From: Pseudarthrobacter sp. PS3-L1
GTDB taxonomy: Bacteria > Actinomycetota > Actinomycetes > Actinomycetales > Micrococcaceae
NCBI RefSeq assembly: GCF_030063285.1
Contig: NZ_JASISU010000002.1
Span: 186,001-250,000 of the forward strand
Direction: 5' to 3'
Length of the DNA stretch: 64,000 nucleotides
This document shows, piece after piece, positions 15,135 to 21,655 of the stretch (the stretch's first letter is position 1; each line of letters starts with the position of its first letter). The notes beneath the pieces were generated by a model, which had not been told where the DNA came from, searched no databases, and saw only the letters and a program-made list of their open reading frames with translations. The position numbers were made by a program, and so were the translations under genes.

Positions 15135-16322
15135 GTGCAATCGATGAAGGCAGAATCAATTAAGCGTGGTGGTTTCAGCATCCGGGTCGGCGATGCGTTG
15201 CTAACCCTGGCCGCGATCGGCGGACTGGCCTGCATTGTGCTCGTCCTCTTGGCCCTGTTTTTTCACATCACGCTGATCATGTTCGAAACTGGTTCCATGG
15301 GTCCCACAATTCCTGCCGGGTCGCTGGCGATCGTGCGGGAGATTCCCGCTTCCGAGATCAGGGTTGGCGACGTCGTCACAGTCGACCGACCCCAGGCCCT
15401 ACCGATAACGCACCGCGTCGTCTCTATCGCACAGGATTCCGGCAGCGATATGAGTATCACGCTGCGCGGGGACGCAAACCCTGCTGATGACGCGCAGCCC
15501 TATGTTGTAGGCACTGTTCGGATCGTGCTCTTCTCCATCCCGCATCTCGCCTGCGCGGTGATGGCTGTTTCGAACCCGCTGGTCCTCGGCGCGATAACCC
15601 TAGGTGCCGCAGCCCTTGTCACGTGGGCGTTTTGGCCCGCTAGCGAGCCAGCTCCACGGCAACGAAAAGAGACACCACGGCACCTGGCCAGCGGTGGGCC
15701 CCTTGCCGTGGCCCTAGTCCTGACCGGCGCCAACGCCCTCCCCATGCAGACTCCCGTGCTAGCTGCTACTACTGAAGAGGTGGTCGCAGGCCCGGTGTTA
15801 ACGCTCATCTCGGTCTTGGACCATTCCGACATGGAACGCATGACACCAGGAACAACCGTTCCTTGGCAGATTGGGGTCTCTTCCCACACCAACGACTCCG
15901 GAACCGTGCGGATCACGCTGGCCTCTCAGAGGCCTCTCTCCTCCGGCCCGAAGGAGCTCGAACTAACAATCCGCATGTGCAAAGTTCGTTGGGTAGCCGA
16001 ATCCTGCCCCGGTGGTGGTGTCCTGCTCGGGGCGCCCTCAGTATCCACCCCCATTGCCGGTGAGCTGGCGTCCATTCCCACTAACGAACAACGCTGGATT
16101 CTCATTGAGGCTAGCCTGCCTGCCGTGCCATCTTTTGGCTCGGCAACACTCATTCTCACCGCAACCGGAGCTGGCCATGAACTATCCACCGGCAACAGCA
16201 TGGGCCAGCTGCCCGCCACAGGTGCTGACCTACTTTGGCCCACATTAGTGGCGGTTGCCGCTGTGGCCGCCGGCGGCAGGTGGGGACGAACCAAGAGGTC
16301 TCCAAGAACCCCGAGTCAGTGA
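15135..16322 (+). CDS. sipW: SipW-type signal peptidase I fused to an LPATG-bearing module
   Basis: Residues 1 to about 165 are a signal peptidase of the SipW/ER type: an N-terminal helix, the nucleophile motif ETGSMGPTIPAG and ITHRVVSI, where His takes the place of the bacterial general-base Lys. After a second helix pair and a basic stretch, a new signal-peptide-like segment (LAVALVLTGANALP) precedes an extracytoplasmic domain of about 150 residues. The C-terminus is LPATG followed by a hydrophobic helix and RWGRTKRSPR, a sortase sorting signal. SipW enzymes normally end after about 190 residues, so this is a fusion of two proteins. The GTG at 15135 directly follows the previous stop; an ATG at 15144 is an alternative. 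Confidence 0.75.
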   Translation: MQSMKAESIKRGGFSIRVGDALLTLAAIGGLACIVLVLLALFFHITLIMFETGSMGPTIPAGSLAIVREIPASEIRVGDVVTVDRPQALPITHRVVSIAQDSGSDMSITLRGDANPADDAQPYVVGTVRIVLFSIPHLACAVMAVSNPLVLGAITLGAAALVTWAFWPASEPAPRQRKETPRHLASGGPLAVALVLTGANALPMQTPVLAATTEEVVAGPVLTLISVLDHSDMERMTPGTTVPWQIGVSSHTNDSGTVRITLASQRPLSSGPKELELTIRMCKVRWVAESCPGGGVLLGAPSVSTPIAGELASIPTNEQRWILIEASLPAVPSFGSATLILTATGAGHELSTGNSMGQLPATGADLLWPTLVAVAAVAAGGRWGRTKRSPRTPSQ

Positions 16323-16774
16323 TGAAGCACCGGTACCGCGTCATTCTTGCCCTGACGTTGGCAGGAGCTGCAGGTGTGCTGCATCCGCAGCAGACCCTTG
16401 CCTCCTGGTCAACACCCCAGTATGTCTCTAGCTCGCTGACAGCGGGCACTGTCGCAAAACCAACAGCCCTTCAATGCTCAGCCGGGCTGCTCACCAAACT
16501 CTCCTTCAGCTGGACCGCCCCGGTGGGTGGCTTGCCACGCAGCGGCTACAGCTGGACCGTGGTGCCGAATGGCCTGGGGCCTTCAGGCTCAGGATCAGCA
16601 TTGTCGTCAGCTAGCTCTGTCACGGTACCGTCCAACATCCTTGCCATTGGCACAGGGACCTTTTCGATAACCGCAAGCGGGCCAGGCGGATGGAACTCAA
16701 TACCAGTCACCGGGACCGTCACCGTGATCGGCGCCTTAGGTGTTCCAATAAGCACCAGCTGCACCGTGCGTTAG
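16322..16774 (+). CDS. Secreted protein of the SipW cluster
   Basis: The ATG at 16322 overlaps the previous stop by one base. The 150-residue product has a signal peptide (VILALTLAGAAGVL, cleavage near TLASW) and a mature part with fibronectin-like strand patterning (LSFSWTAPVGGLPRSGYSW, then a late TASGPGGWNS), ending in a Cys. It is probably exported as part of the same surface structure as the two upstream proteins. No exact family is recognised. It closes the cluster; no downstream gene follows on this strand. Confidence 0.65.
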   Translation: MKHRYRVILALTLAGAAGVLHPQQTLASWSTPQYVSSSLTAGTVAKPTALQCSAGLLTKLSFSWTAPVGGLPRSGYSWTVVPNGLGPSGSGSALSSASSVTVPSNILAIGTGTFSITASGPGGWNSIPVTGTVTVIGALGVPISTSCTVR

Positions 16775-16836
16775 CCAAGGCATTGGCGATCCGGATAAGC
16801 CTCTTCAATGAGCCATCCCAATGTTCAGGGACGGCC

Positions 16837-17094
16837 CTAGCTGTATCCGGGAACGAAGCAACTAGCCGACCAAGGATTCCTCGCCGAGCCATTACTAGTT
16901 GAGTGTGATGACAGGGACCGGCGCTCATTCATTCGGCGGGTCAAAACGCCGAACTTTCCTCGCGAGAAATGGTTGGGTGACTTTGACCACGAGGCGAATC
17001 CGAAGATCAACCAGGCCACGATCAAAACACCTGCCACCCGGGACGGAATCCGCAACGGCCTTCTTTTGTGTTTCGTCGGGGGTTGAATAACCAT
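16837..17094 (-). CDS. Hypothetical single-pass membrane protein
   Basis: An ATG at 17092-17094 opens 85 residues with a basic start (PPTKHKRRPLRIPSR), one helix (VAGVLIVAWLIFGFASW) and a basic, Ser-rich tail. It lies 41 bases downstream of another minus-strand membrane gene, so the two may be co-transcribed. There is no strong ribosome site and no family match, so it could be a chance frame. Confidence 0.35.
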   Translation of the reverse strand: MVIQPPTKHKRRPLRIPSRVAGVLIVAWLIFGFASWSKSPNHFSRGKFGVLTRRMNERRSLSSHSTSNGSARNPWSASCFVPGYS

Positions 17095-17135
17095 GAAATC
17101 TCAGCTCCGCAACGGGGCCGCTGCGGCGGCGTGAA

Positions 17136-17651
17136 TCATTGGTCCGGCTCGGCCCACTGAAGTCTTATTTCCCGCTTTTGATCGTCGGATGTCGTGAACT
17201 TTACAACAACTTCTACATAGTGGTCGGTTGGTTTGAGTACACCCAGGGTCACCTGTTTTGACTGGCCGATCCGTGCAAAGTATCGAACATTCTTTGTGGT
17301 TGAGTCCCAGTGGATCGCTGTTATGCGAGCATTGTATGCCGTCGATTTTCCAGTGTTCGTGAGGATGAGGAGTCGCTTCGGAGCAGGATGGGTAACGGTT
17401 AGAGGCACGTGAGATCTGATAAAAGAGACTACCGGCAGTGCTGGATTCTCGATCGAGCGTTCAAGCTTGAGTATTGGCCCGTGCTCCAACCCTTTTTCTT
17501 GGTTGTTGTGTTTTTTGTTGCTCAGGAAAAACCAGATTCCGCTGAGGAGCAGTAACGCACTGAGCAGTAGCTCGGACACACTGAAAAATGAACTACCTTG
17601 GCTGGACTGCGCGGCGGTGAACATGAGCGCAGCTATTCTGGGTGCCTCCAC
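17136..17651 (-). CDS. Hypothetical membrane protein
   Basis: From a GTG at 17649-17651 the product has 171 residues: a short outside part, one helix (about 27-44, LLLSALLLLSGIWFFL), the basic stop-transfer NKKHNN, and a soluble domain of about 110 residues with beta-strand patterning (KRLLILTNTGKSTAYNARI, VTLGVLKPTDHYVEVVVKF) like an immunoglobulin-type fold. No family is assigned. It probably acts at the membrane with its domain inside the cell. Confidence 0.55.
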   Translation of the reverse strand: MEAPRIAALMFTAAQSSQGSSFFSVSELLLSALLLLSGIWFFLSNKKHNNQEKGLEHGPILKLERSIENPALPVVSFIRSHVPLTVTHPAPKRLLILTNTGKSTAYNARITAIHWDSTTKNVRYFARIGQSKQVTLGVLKPTDHYVEVVVKFTTSDDQKREIRLQWAEPDQ

Positions 17652-17660
17652 CAGATGACC

Positions 17661-17807
17661 CTATCGCTGGCAACGGTTAAGACCAATGATCTTCGTGGTC
17701 TTGGCATGGTGCTGGTACTTCTCGGTGATGGAGTCCATAGCGCAGATAGCTGATGCGTCCCAGAGGTGGGAGACATGCGTATCGATGATGATGAGTAAGG
17801 GATCCAG
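17661..17807 (-). pseudogene. C-terminal STAS-domain remnant of a SulP-type anion transporter
   Basis: A 48-codon stretch on the minus strand ending in TAG at 17661-17663 reads IIIDTHVSHLWDASAICAMD and then EKYQHHAKTTKIIGLN. This is the end of a STAS domain as found at the C-terminus of SulP (sulfate/bicarbonate) transporters. Upstream the reading frame breaks at once and no transmembrane part is present, so only the tail of a deleted gene remains. Confidence 0.6.
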
Positions 17808-18025
17808 TGCCTAGTTGAACTGGGCCCATGGCGACCATAAATGTGGGGTCATCTGGCCCTATGGTTCGTGATTTTTGAAGGGCATTGTGGGACGCGGGTG
17901 GAGCAGCATGGCCTGAGTAGAGCGTGGCAGCTGTTTTTTGTATGATTTTCGGCGGAAGCTTCGCCCAGAGGTGTTGCGTGCTTGAGCAGACAGGCATCCA
18001 GAACGTTCTTACCGGAGGGTTTGTC

Positions 18026-18283
18026 ATGGCTCATCGTCATATCCGTATTTTTCTCAGTGAGGCTGTATCGGCTGATCCGGGCAGTGAAGAAGGCCTTAAT
18101 CGTGAACAGCTCTTCGGGCTTTATACGAGCTGGTGCGTACTCAATGACCATGAGCCGCTCGGAGCACACACGTTGTGGATGGAATTACGCGCACATCATG
18201 TTGACCCGGACAAGAACTCACTAGCAATGACGGGGGAGGCCGCGACGGATTACATCGTCTCCAGCGCTCCCGATCTTGTCTAA
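18026..18283 (+). CDS. 85-residue small protein, paralogue of the one at 10848
   Basis: The ATG at 18026 has CCGGAGG about 6 bases upstream. The product aligns end to end without gaps with the minus-strand protein at 10848-11105, sharing FLSEA, L-x-REQL-x-GLY-x-SWC, a central Trp and an A-A-x-D-Y near the C-terminus. The pattern suggests a small helical DNA- or protein-binding domain. Two copies in one accessory region imply a family carried by mobile DNA. It lies between a SulP remnant and the convergent DUF1003 gene; the function is unknown. Confidence 0.7.
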   Translation: MAHRHIRIFLSEAVSADPGSEEGLNREQLFGLYTSWCVLNDHEPLGAHTLWMELRAHHVDPDKNSLAMTGEAATDYIVSSAPDLV

Positions 18284-18328
18284 CCAAGGCTTTAGTGCGC
18301 TGGTACGTGTGGAAGTGCCTCGCTTGGA

Positions 18329-18766
18329 TTAGGAGTTTGGACTGCACTTTTGGTCGACGTTCCCTGCCGTGGCTAGGCGTCGGAGCTCCTGCAGGATTTC
18401 TAGTTGCTGGTGGTTGATCGACATGAGGAGCTCGATTTCTTCTTTTGCTTTGACATTGGTGTCGTAGTCGTGTTGCGCCATCGCCGCGGCAATACCATCT
18501 TGGCGCTTGGCTGCAATAAGCAGGATCGCGCCCTGGAGGCCAGCGAGCATGGAAAGCAGAAGGTTCAAGAGGATGTACGGATAAGGGTCCCACGCATTGT
18601 TGACGAGCGCCCACGTATTGATCGCAGCCCACATGAGCATGAACGCAATGAAGCTTCCCACGAACGGCCAACTGCCCATCCCGTTCCGCATGACATCGGC
18701 CGCCCGCTGGCCTGCCGACAGGGATGCTTTGTGTTTTTCATGCCAAGTTACTCCACGATGATTCAT
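18329..18766 (-). CDS. DUF1003 family membrane protein
   Basis: The 145-residue protein shows the DUF1003 pattern: ADVMRNGMGSWPFVGSFIAF, then INTWALVNNAWDPYPYILLN, then a second helix rich in Leu/Ala (LLSMLAGLQGAILLIAAKRQ). A helical tail follows. Two transmembrane segments place it in the cytoplasmic membrane. The molecular function of the family is not established. The ATG at 18764-18766 follows the small gene upstream by 8 bases, so both are likely in one transcript. Confidence 0.85.
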   Translation of the reverse strand: MNHRGVTWHEKHKASLSAGQRAADVMRNGMGSWPFVGSFIAFMLMWAAINTWALVNNAWDPYPYILLNLLLSMLAGLQGAILLIAAKRQDGIAAAMAQHDYDTNVKAKEEIELLMSINHQQLEILQELRRLATAGNVDQKCSPNS

Positions 18767-18774
18767 GCCTCAGC

Positions 18775-18981
18775 CTAGTCCCGGTACCGCAGGACCCTTC
18801 CATGCGGCTCCGCTGCTTGGAGGAAGATTCTGCCCTTGAGGATCACACCGGAGCATTGCCGCGTGGTGATTTCTGCCGGTGTGGCAAAGCCGTTGTCTGT
18901 TGTGTGGATGATGGCCTGAACGTGGAACGTCGGTCCTCCTATGGCAAACCCGCCTACGAGAACCCCTACGAACCCACCCAA
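18775..18981 (-). CDS. Small protein upstream of the DUF1003 gene
   Basis: A TTG at 18979-18981 opens 68 residues: a hydrophobic, Gly-rich start (GGFVGVLVGGFAIGG) and a compact beta-like part (HVQAIIHTTDNGFATPAEI, then CSGVILKGRIF). It ends 8 bases before the DUF1003 start on the same strand. No family is recognised. The true start is unsure, since an AGGAGG lies inside the frame without a start codon after it. Confidence 0.45.
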   Translation of the reverse strand: MGGFVGVLVGGFAIGGPTFHVQAIIHTTDNGFATPAEITTRQCSGVILKGRIFLQAAEPHGRVLRYRD

Positions 18982-19263
18982 TGACCGCTCTCGTCCTGGA
19001 CATCAGCAAGCTACTCCCGGGCACCGGCAAAAGGCAGTTTTCGCGTTGAGCTCACAAAAAAGCCATGTCCATCCCCTTCTTCGAGCATTAATCCAGCGCC
19101 TCCTCCCGGAGCCGGAATGTTGCCCGCGATAATTCAGAAATCCTCAGCAGAACGTCCGGGCATTAGGGTCAGGAAACCTCCTTGCGTCATGGGCCGGATG
19201 CAGCATCTGTGGTTGGCGCCGAGGTGCTGATCGCTTAGTGCTGTCGATGCTGCCCATACATGG
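18982..19263. other. Non-coding interval between the small gene and CsbD
   Basis: No gene with support is visible. A 25-codon minus-strand frame (ATG near 19087, preceded by GGGAGGAGG) is possible but too short and featureless to call. Confidence 0.35.
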
Positions 19264-19300
19264 CAGAAGGCGGCATTCCCTGGAGGAAATGCCGCCTTCT
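19264..19300 (-). terminator. Terminator of the csbD-type gene
   Basis: AGAAGGCGGCATT and AATGCCGCCTTCT form a 13-bp perfect stem around CCCTGGAGGA. It lies 20 bases after the CsbD stop on the minus strand. Confidence 0.7.
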
Positions 19301-19319
19301 GATTGCCTATTAGTGTGCC

Positions 19320-19493
19320 CTATTTATTGAAGGCGTCCTTGACGTTCTCGCCGGCTTTCTTCGCTGAAGCGCCTGCCTGATCCGCTTTGCCTTCGGCCTC
19401 GAGCTTCTCGTTGTCCGTGACCTTGCCTGCGGCTTCCTTGATCTTGCCGCCAGCGCTCTCCGCTGCGTTGTGAATCTTGTCTCCAATGCCCAT
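19320..19493 (-). CDS. CsbD family stress protein
   Basis: The ATG at 19491-19493 opens a 57-residue gene. The product starts MGIGDKIHNAAESAGGKIKE, continues AAGKVTDNEKLEAEGKADQA and ends VKDAFNK. This is the CsbD pattern (a D-K-x-x-N-x-x-E-x-x-x-G-K-x-K-E start and an E-G-K-A-D-Q region). CsbD-like proteins are small, helical, very hydrophilic and associated with general stress; their molecular action is unknown. A perfect-stem terminator follows. A longer frame over the same bases on this strand is a shadow. Confidence 0.85.
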   Translation of the reverse strand: MGIGDKIHNAAESAGGKIKEAAGKVTDNEKLEAEGKADQAGASAKKAGENVKDAFNK

Positions 19494-19626
19494 GATGTAT
19501 CACTTTCGATAGCTCCAGAATCTGACAAACCCAGCCTAGGTACCGACGCTGGGAATCACCAGGGAACGTACTTTATGTTCCCTGGTGAGGTCTCTAGGGT
19601 GCGGTTGTTGCCGAAGGATCCTCACC

Positions 19627-20148
19627 TCAGAGGTCGCCCTCGTAGTCGAGGAGGTCCAGGCCAAGCCACTGCACGCAGCGCTGCATGAGGGGCGGCCGAC
19701 CATGACCGCGATGTTTTCCGTGTTCTTCGGAACGGTGCGGGTGACCGGTGAGGCCTGCGGCTATGGTGCGCCGTGGAGCCTGTGGGCCGCTTCCCGGCAA
19801 ATCCACAGCCGGGAAAATCTGGCGGGGAGAGTCGCGTTCCGTGATCCACTGCTGCTTGTCCGTCTGGGCGGGTGGAACCCTTGAGGCCTTCACCGCTGAC
19901 CCGTTCCCGTGGGCTGGCATGGGGGCGCGTGCGGGGCTTTTGATATTCCAGGGGCTGGCGCTCCCGGGGCCAGCGTGGCCGAGTCTGCCTTCAATGATTC
20001 CCCAGGCCTTGCAGTGCAGGCCCAGTGCTCTCCAGTCCTTCACGTCAGGGCCGGCCTTGCCTGCGGGCGGTGAGTTCCGAGTTTTCACTGATGGGTTATT
20101 TTCTGCAGCGCCCTCAGTTGCCGGGGGAAATTCATTGATCGAGCTCAT
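19627..20148 (-). CDS. Hypothetical protein
   Basis: From the ATG at 20146-20148 the frame gives 173 residues with codon use biased to G/C in third positions, which favours it over the overlapping plus-strand frame. It is soluble, rich in Pro, Gly, His and Arg, with no repeats or membrane segments. About residues 35-60 (DVKDWRALGLHCKAWGIIEG) look the most ordered. No family is recognised and no good ribosome site is visible, so the start is uncertain. Confidence 0.45.
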   Translation of the reverse strand: MSSINEFPPATEGAAENNPSVKTRNSPPAGKAGPDVKDWRALGLHCKAWGIIEGRLGHAGPGSASPWNIKSPARAPMPAHGNGSAVKASRVPPAQTDKQQWITERDSPRQIFPAVDLPGSGPQAPRRTIAAGLTGHPHRSEEHGKHRGHGRPPLMQRCVQWLGLDLLDYEGDL

Positions 20149-20541
20149 GGCTGAGACGCTACGCCCGGCTGCTATGAAAACGCTGGGAGATTCCTGAAGG
20201 AAGCGGTGAAAAATGAGGATAAAACGAAGAATATTTCCTAGCTCGAGCCTATGAACCGTACATTCGAGTCTTAATTCGGCAAAGAGCTTGAAATTCACCG
20301 CGCATGGTCCGTACAGTCTTCAGTAAGTTACTCCGGTAACGTGTCAGCGATCCTCCAGTTGCGAGGGTGTGGGTGCCCCCATGTGGGCCTGACATTTGCT
20401 CACGGTCATCTTCTGACTATGGCGTACCAGCCGCGGCTGCGCCTCCCACAGAAGCCCTCTTCCGTGTTCCCAAACTCTCACTCACCGGCCAGCCCACCCC
20501 TGCAGGTGGACCTCCGCCGGTGGCTCACAGCCAAGGACGCA
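20149..20541. other. metF leader region
   Basis: No gene is seen. The part next to metF is an about 200-base leader that contains a structured element (20342-20394). The remainder is AT-richer near 20200-20300, compatible with promoter DNA between divergent genes. Confidence 0.4.
20342..20394 (+). promoter_or_regulatory. Structured RNA leader of metF, possibly SAM-related
   Basis: TGTCAG (20342-20347) can close on CTGACA (20389-20394). Inside are a CCTC-CAGTTGC-GAGG hairpin and a GGGTGCCCCC element. The string CCTCCAGTTGCGAGGG followed by GGGTGCCCC resembles the P3 core of actinobacterial SAM-IV-like riboswitches, and the gene downstream is in methionine metabolism. The usual P2 stem is not visible, so this is only a candidate. 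Confidence 0.3.
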
Positions 20542-20542
20542 A

Positions 20543-21547
20543 ATGTCTCCACCAACATTAATTGACACCCATCCAGATCTCAGCGGGACAGCCCCCCTGG
20601 CCCTGTCCTACGAACTCTTTCCACCCCGGTCGCCAGCCGCAGCCGAGACCCTGTGGCACACCATCCGTGAACTCGAAGCAACTCGCCCCGACTATGTTTC
20701 CGTCACCTACGGTGCCAATGGCTCCACCCGGGATACCGCCGTCGAACTTGTCAATCGGCTCCTGACGGAGACCTCGCTGCGGCCCCTGGCACACCTGACC
20801 TGTGTGGGCAACACCCCGCAGGAGTTGGCGGACATTATTGGAGAGCTCCTGGACGTCGGAGTCCGTGGCATCCTTGCCTTGCGCGGGGACCATTCCAAGG
20901 ACGCCATCGCAGCGGTTCCGGGCGCCCTCCGCTACGCCCAGGACCTCGTTGACCTGATCCGGCGCGTGGAGCAGCGCCGTTCGGCCCTGCTCTGTGCCGG
21001 GAAGGTTGCGATCGGGGTGGCCGCCTATCCCACCCGGCACCCCGAGTCGCCCACAGAGGAGCATGACATCGAGGTGCTCCTGGCCAAGCAGCGTTCTGGC
21101 GCCGACTTCGCCATCACCCAGGTCTTTTTCCACACCGAACAGTACGCAGACCTGGTGATCCGTGCCCGCCGTGCCGGGGTGACCATCCCGATCATTCCGG
21201 GCGTGATGCCACTGACCAGCCACCGCCGTGTCACTCGGCTCGGTGAGCTGACGGGTGTTGAACCGGCGCCCAAGCTGCTCTCCAGCCTTGCCGGTGCGGA
21301 GACTGCTGCGGAACGCCTGGAAATCGGTGTCAGGGCCACCGTGGACCTGGCCAACGCGGCATTGGACGCAGGCGCACCCGGACTGCACCTCTACACCTTC
21401 AATGAACACCAGAGTGCGCTGGACGTTCTTGACCGGCTCGACCTGCCCCGCCACGCGCGCAGATCACGCAGCATCCGGCCCGCAGCAATCAGGCACGCAG
21501 CATCCGGCCGGCAGCAGACAGACCAGGACCTGATAGTCCAGCAGTAA
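20543..21547 (+). CDS. metF: Methylenetetrahydrofolate reductase
   Basis: The 334-residue protein is the FAD-dependent TIM-barrel enzyme that reduces 5,10-methylene-THF to 5-methyl-THF, the methyl donor for methionine. Signatures are SYELFPPRSPAAAETLW at the N-terminus (with the proton-donor Glu), DYVSVTYGANGSTRDTA, GILALRGDHSKDA for flavin/folate binding, and ADFAITQVFFHTEQYADLV. Length is slightly above the norm because of an Arg/Gln-rich C-terminal tail (about residues 305-334). It lies 108 bases upstream of metE, so the methyl donor and the enzyme that uses it are made together. Confidence 0.93.
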   Translation: MSPPTLIDTHPDLSGTAPLALSYELFPPRSPAAAETLWHTIRELEATRPDYVSVTYGANGSTRDTAVELVNRLLTETSLRPLAHLTCVGNTPQELADIIGELLDVGVRGILALRGDHSKDAIAAVPGALRYAQDLVDLIRRVEQRRSALLCAGKVAIGVAAYPTRHPESPTEEHDIEVLLAKQRSGADFAITQVFFHTEQYADLVIRARRAGVTIPIIPGVMPLTSHRRVTRLGELTGVEPAPKLLSSLAGAETAAERLEIGVRATVDLANAALDAGAPGLHLYTFNEHQSALDVLDRLDLPRHARRSRSIRPAAIRHAASGRQQTDQDLIVQQ

Positions 21548-21655
21548 ACGTCCGAACAGCAAACAGCTCGACAGCGAGCCGACGCCTCGCTGGTTGACGC
21601 GGACGTTCAGCAGAACTTTTCTCCCATTCCCTTACTGAAACCTAAGGAAGATCCC

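Noticed and set aside
19310..19528. A 72-codon Arg/Ser-rich minus-strand frame
   Set aside because: It overlaps the CsbD gene in another frame; CsbD has family signature, start and terminator.
19748..20197. A 149-codon plus-strand frame opposite the hypothetical gene at 19627-20148
   Set aside because: Codon third positions favour the minus strand; the plus frame has no motif or ribosome site.
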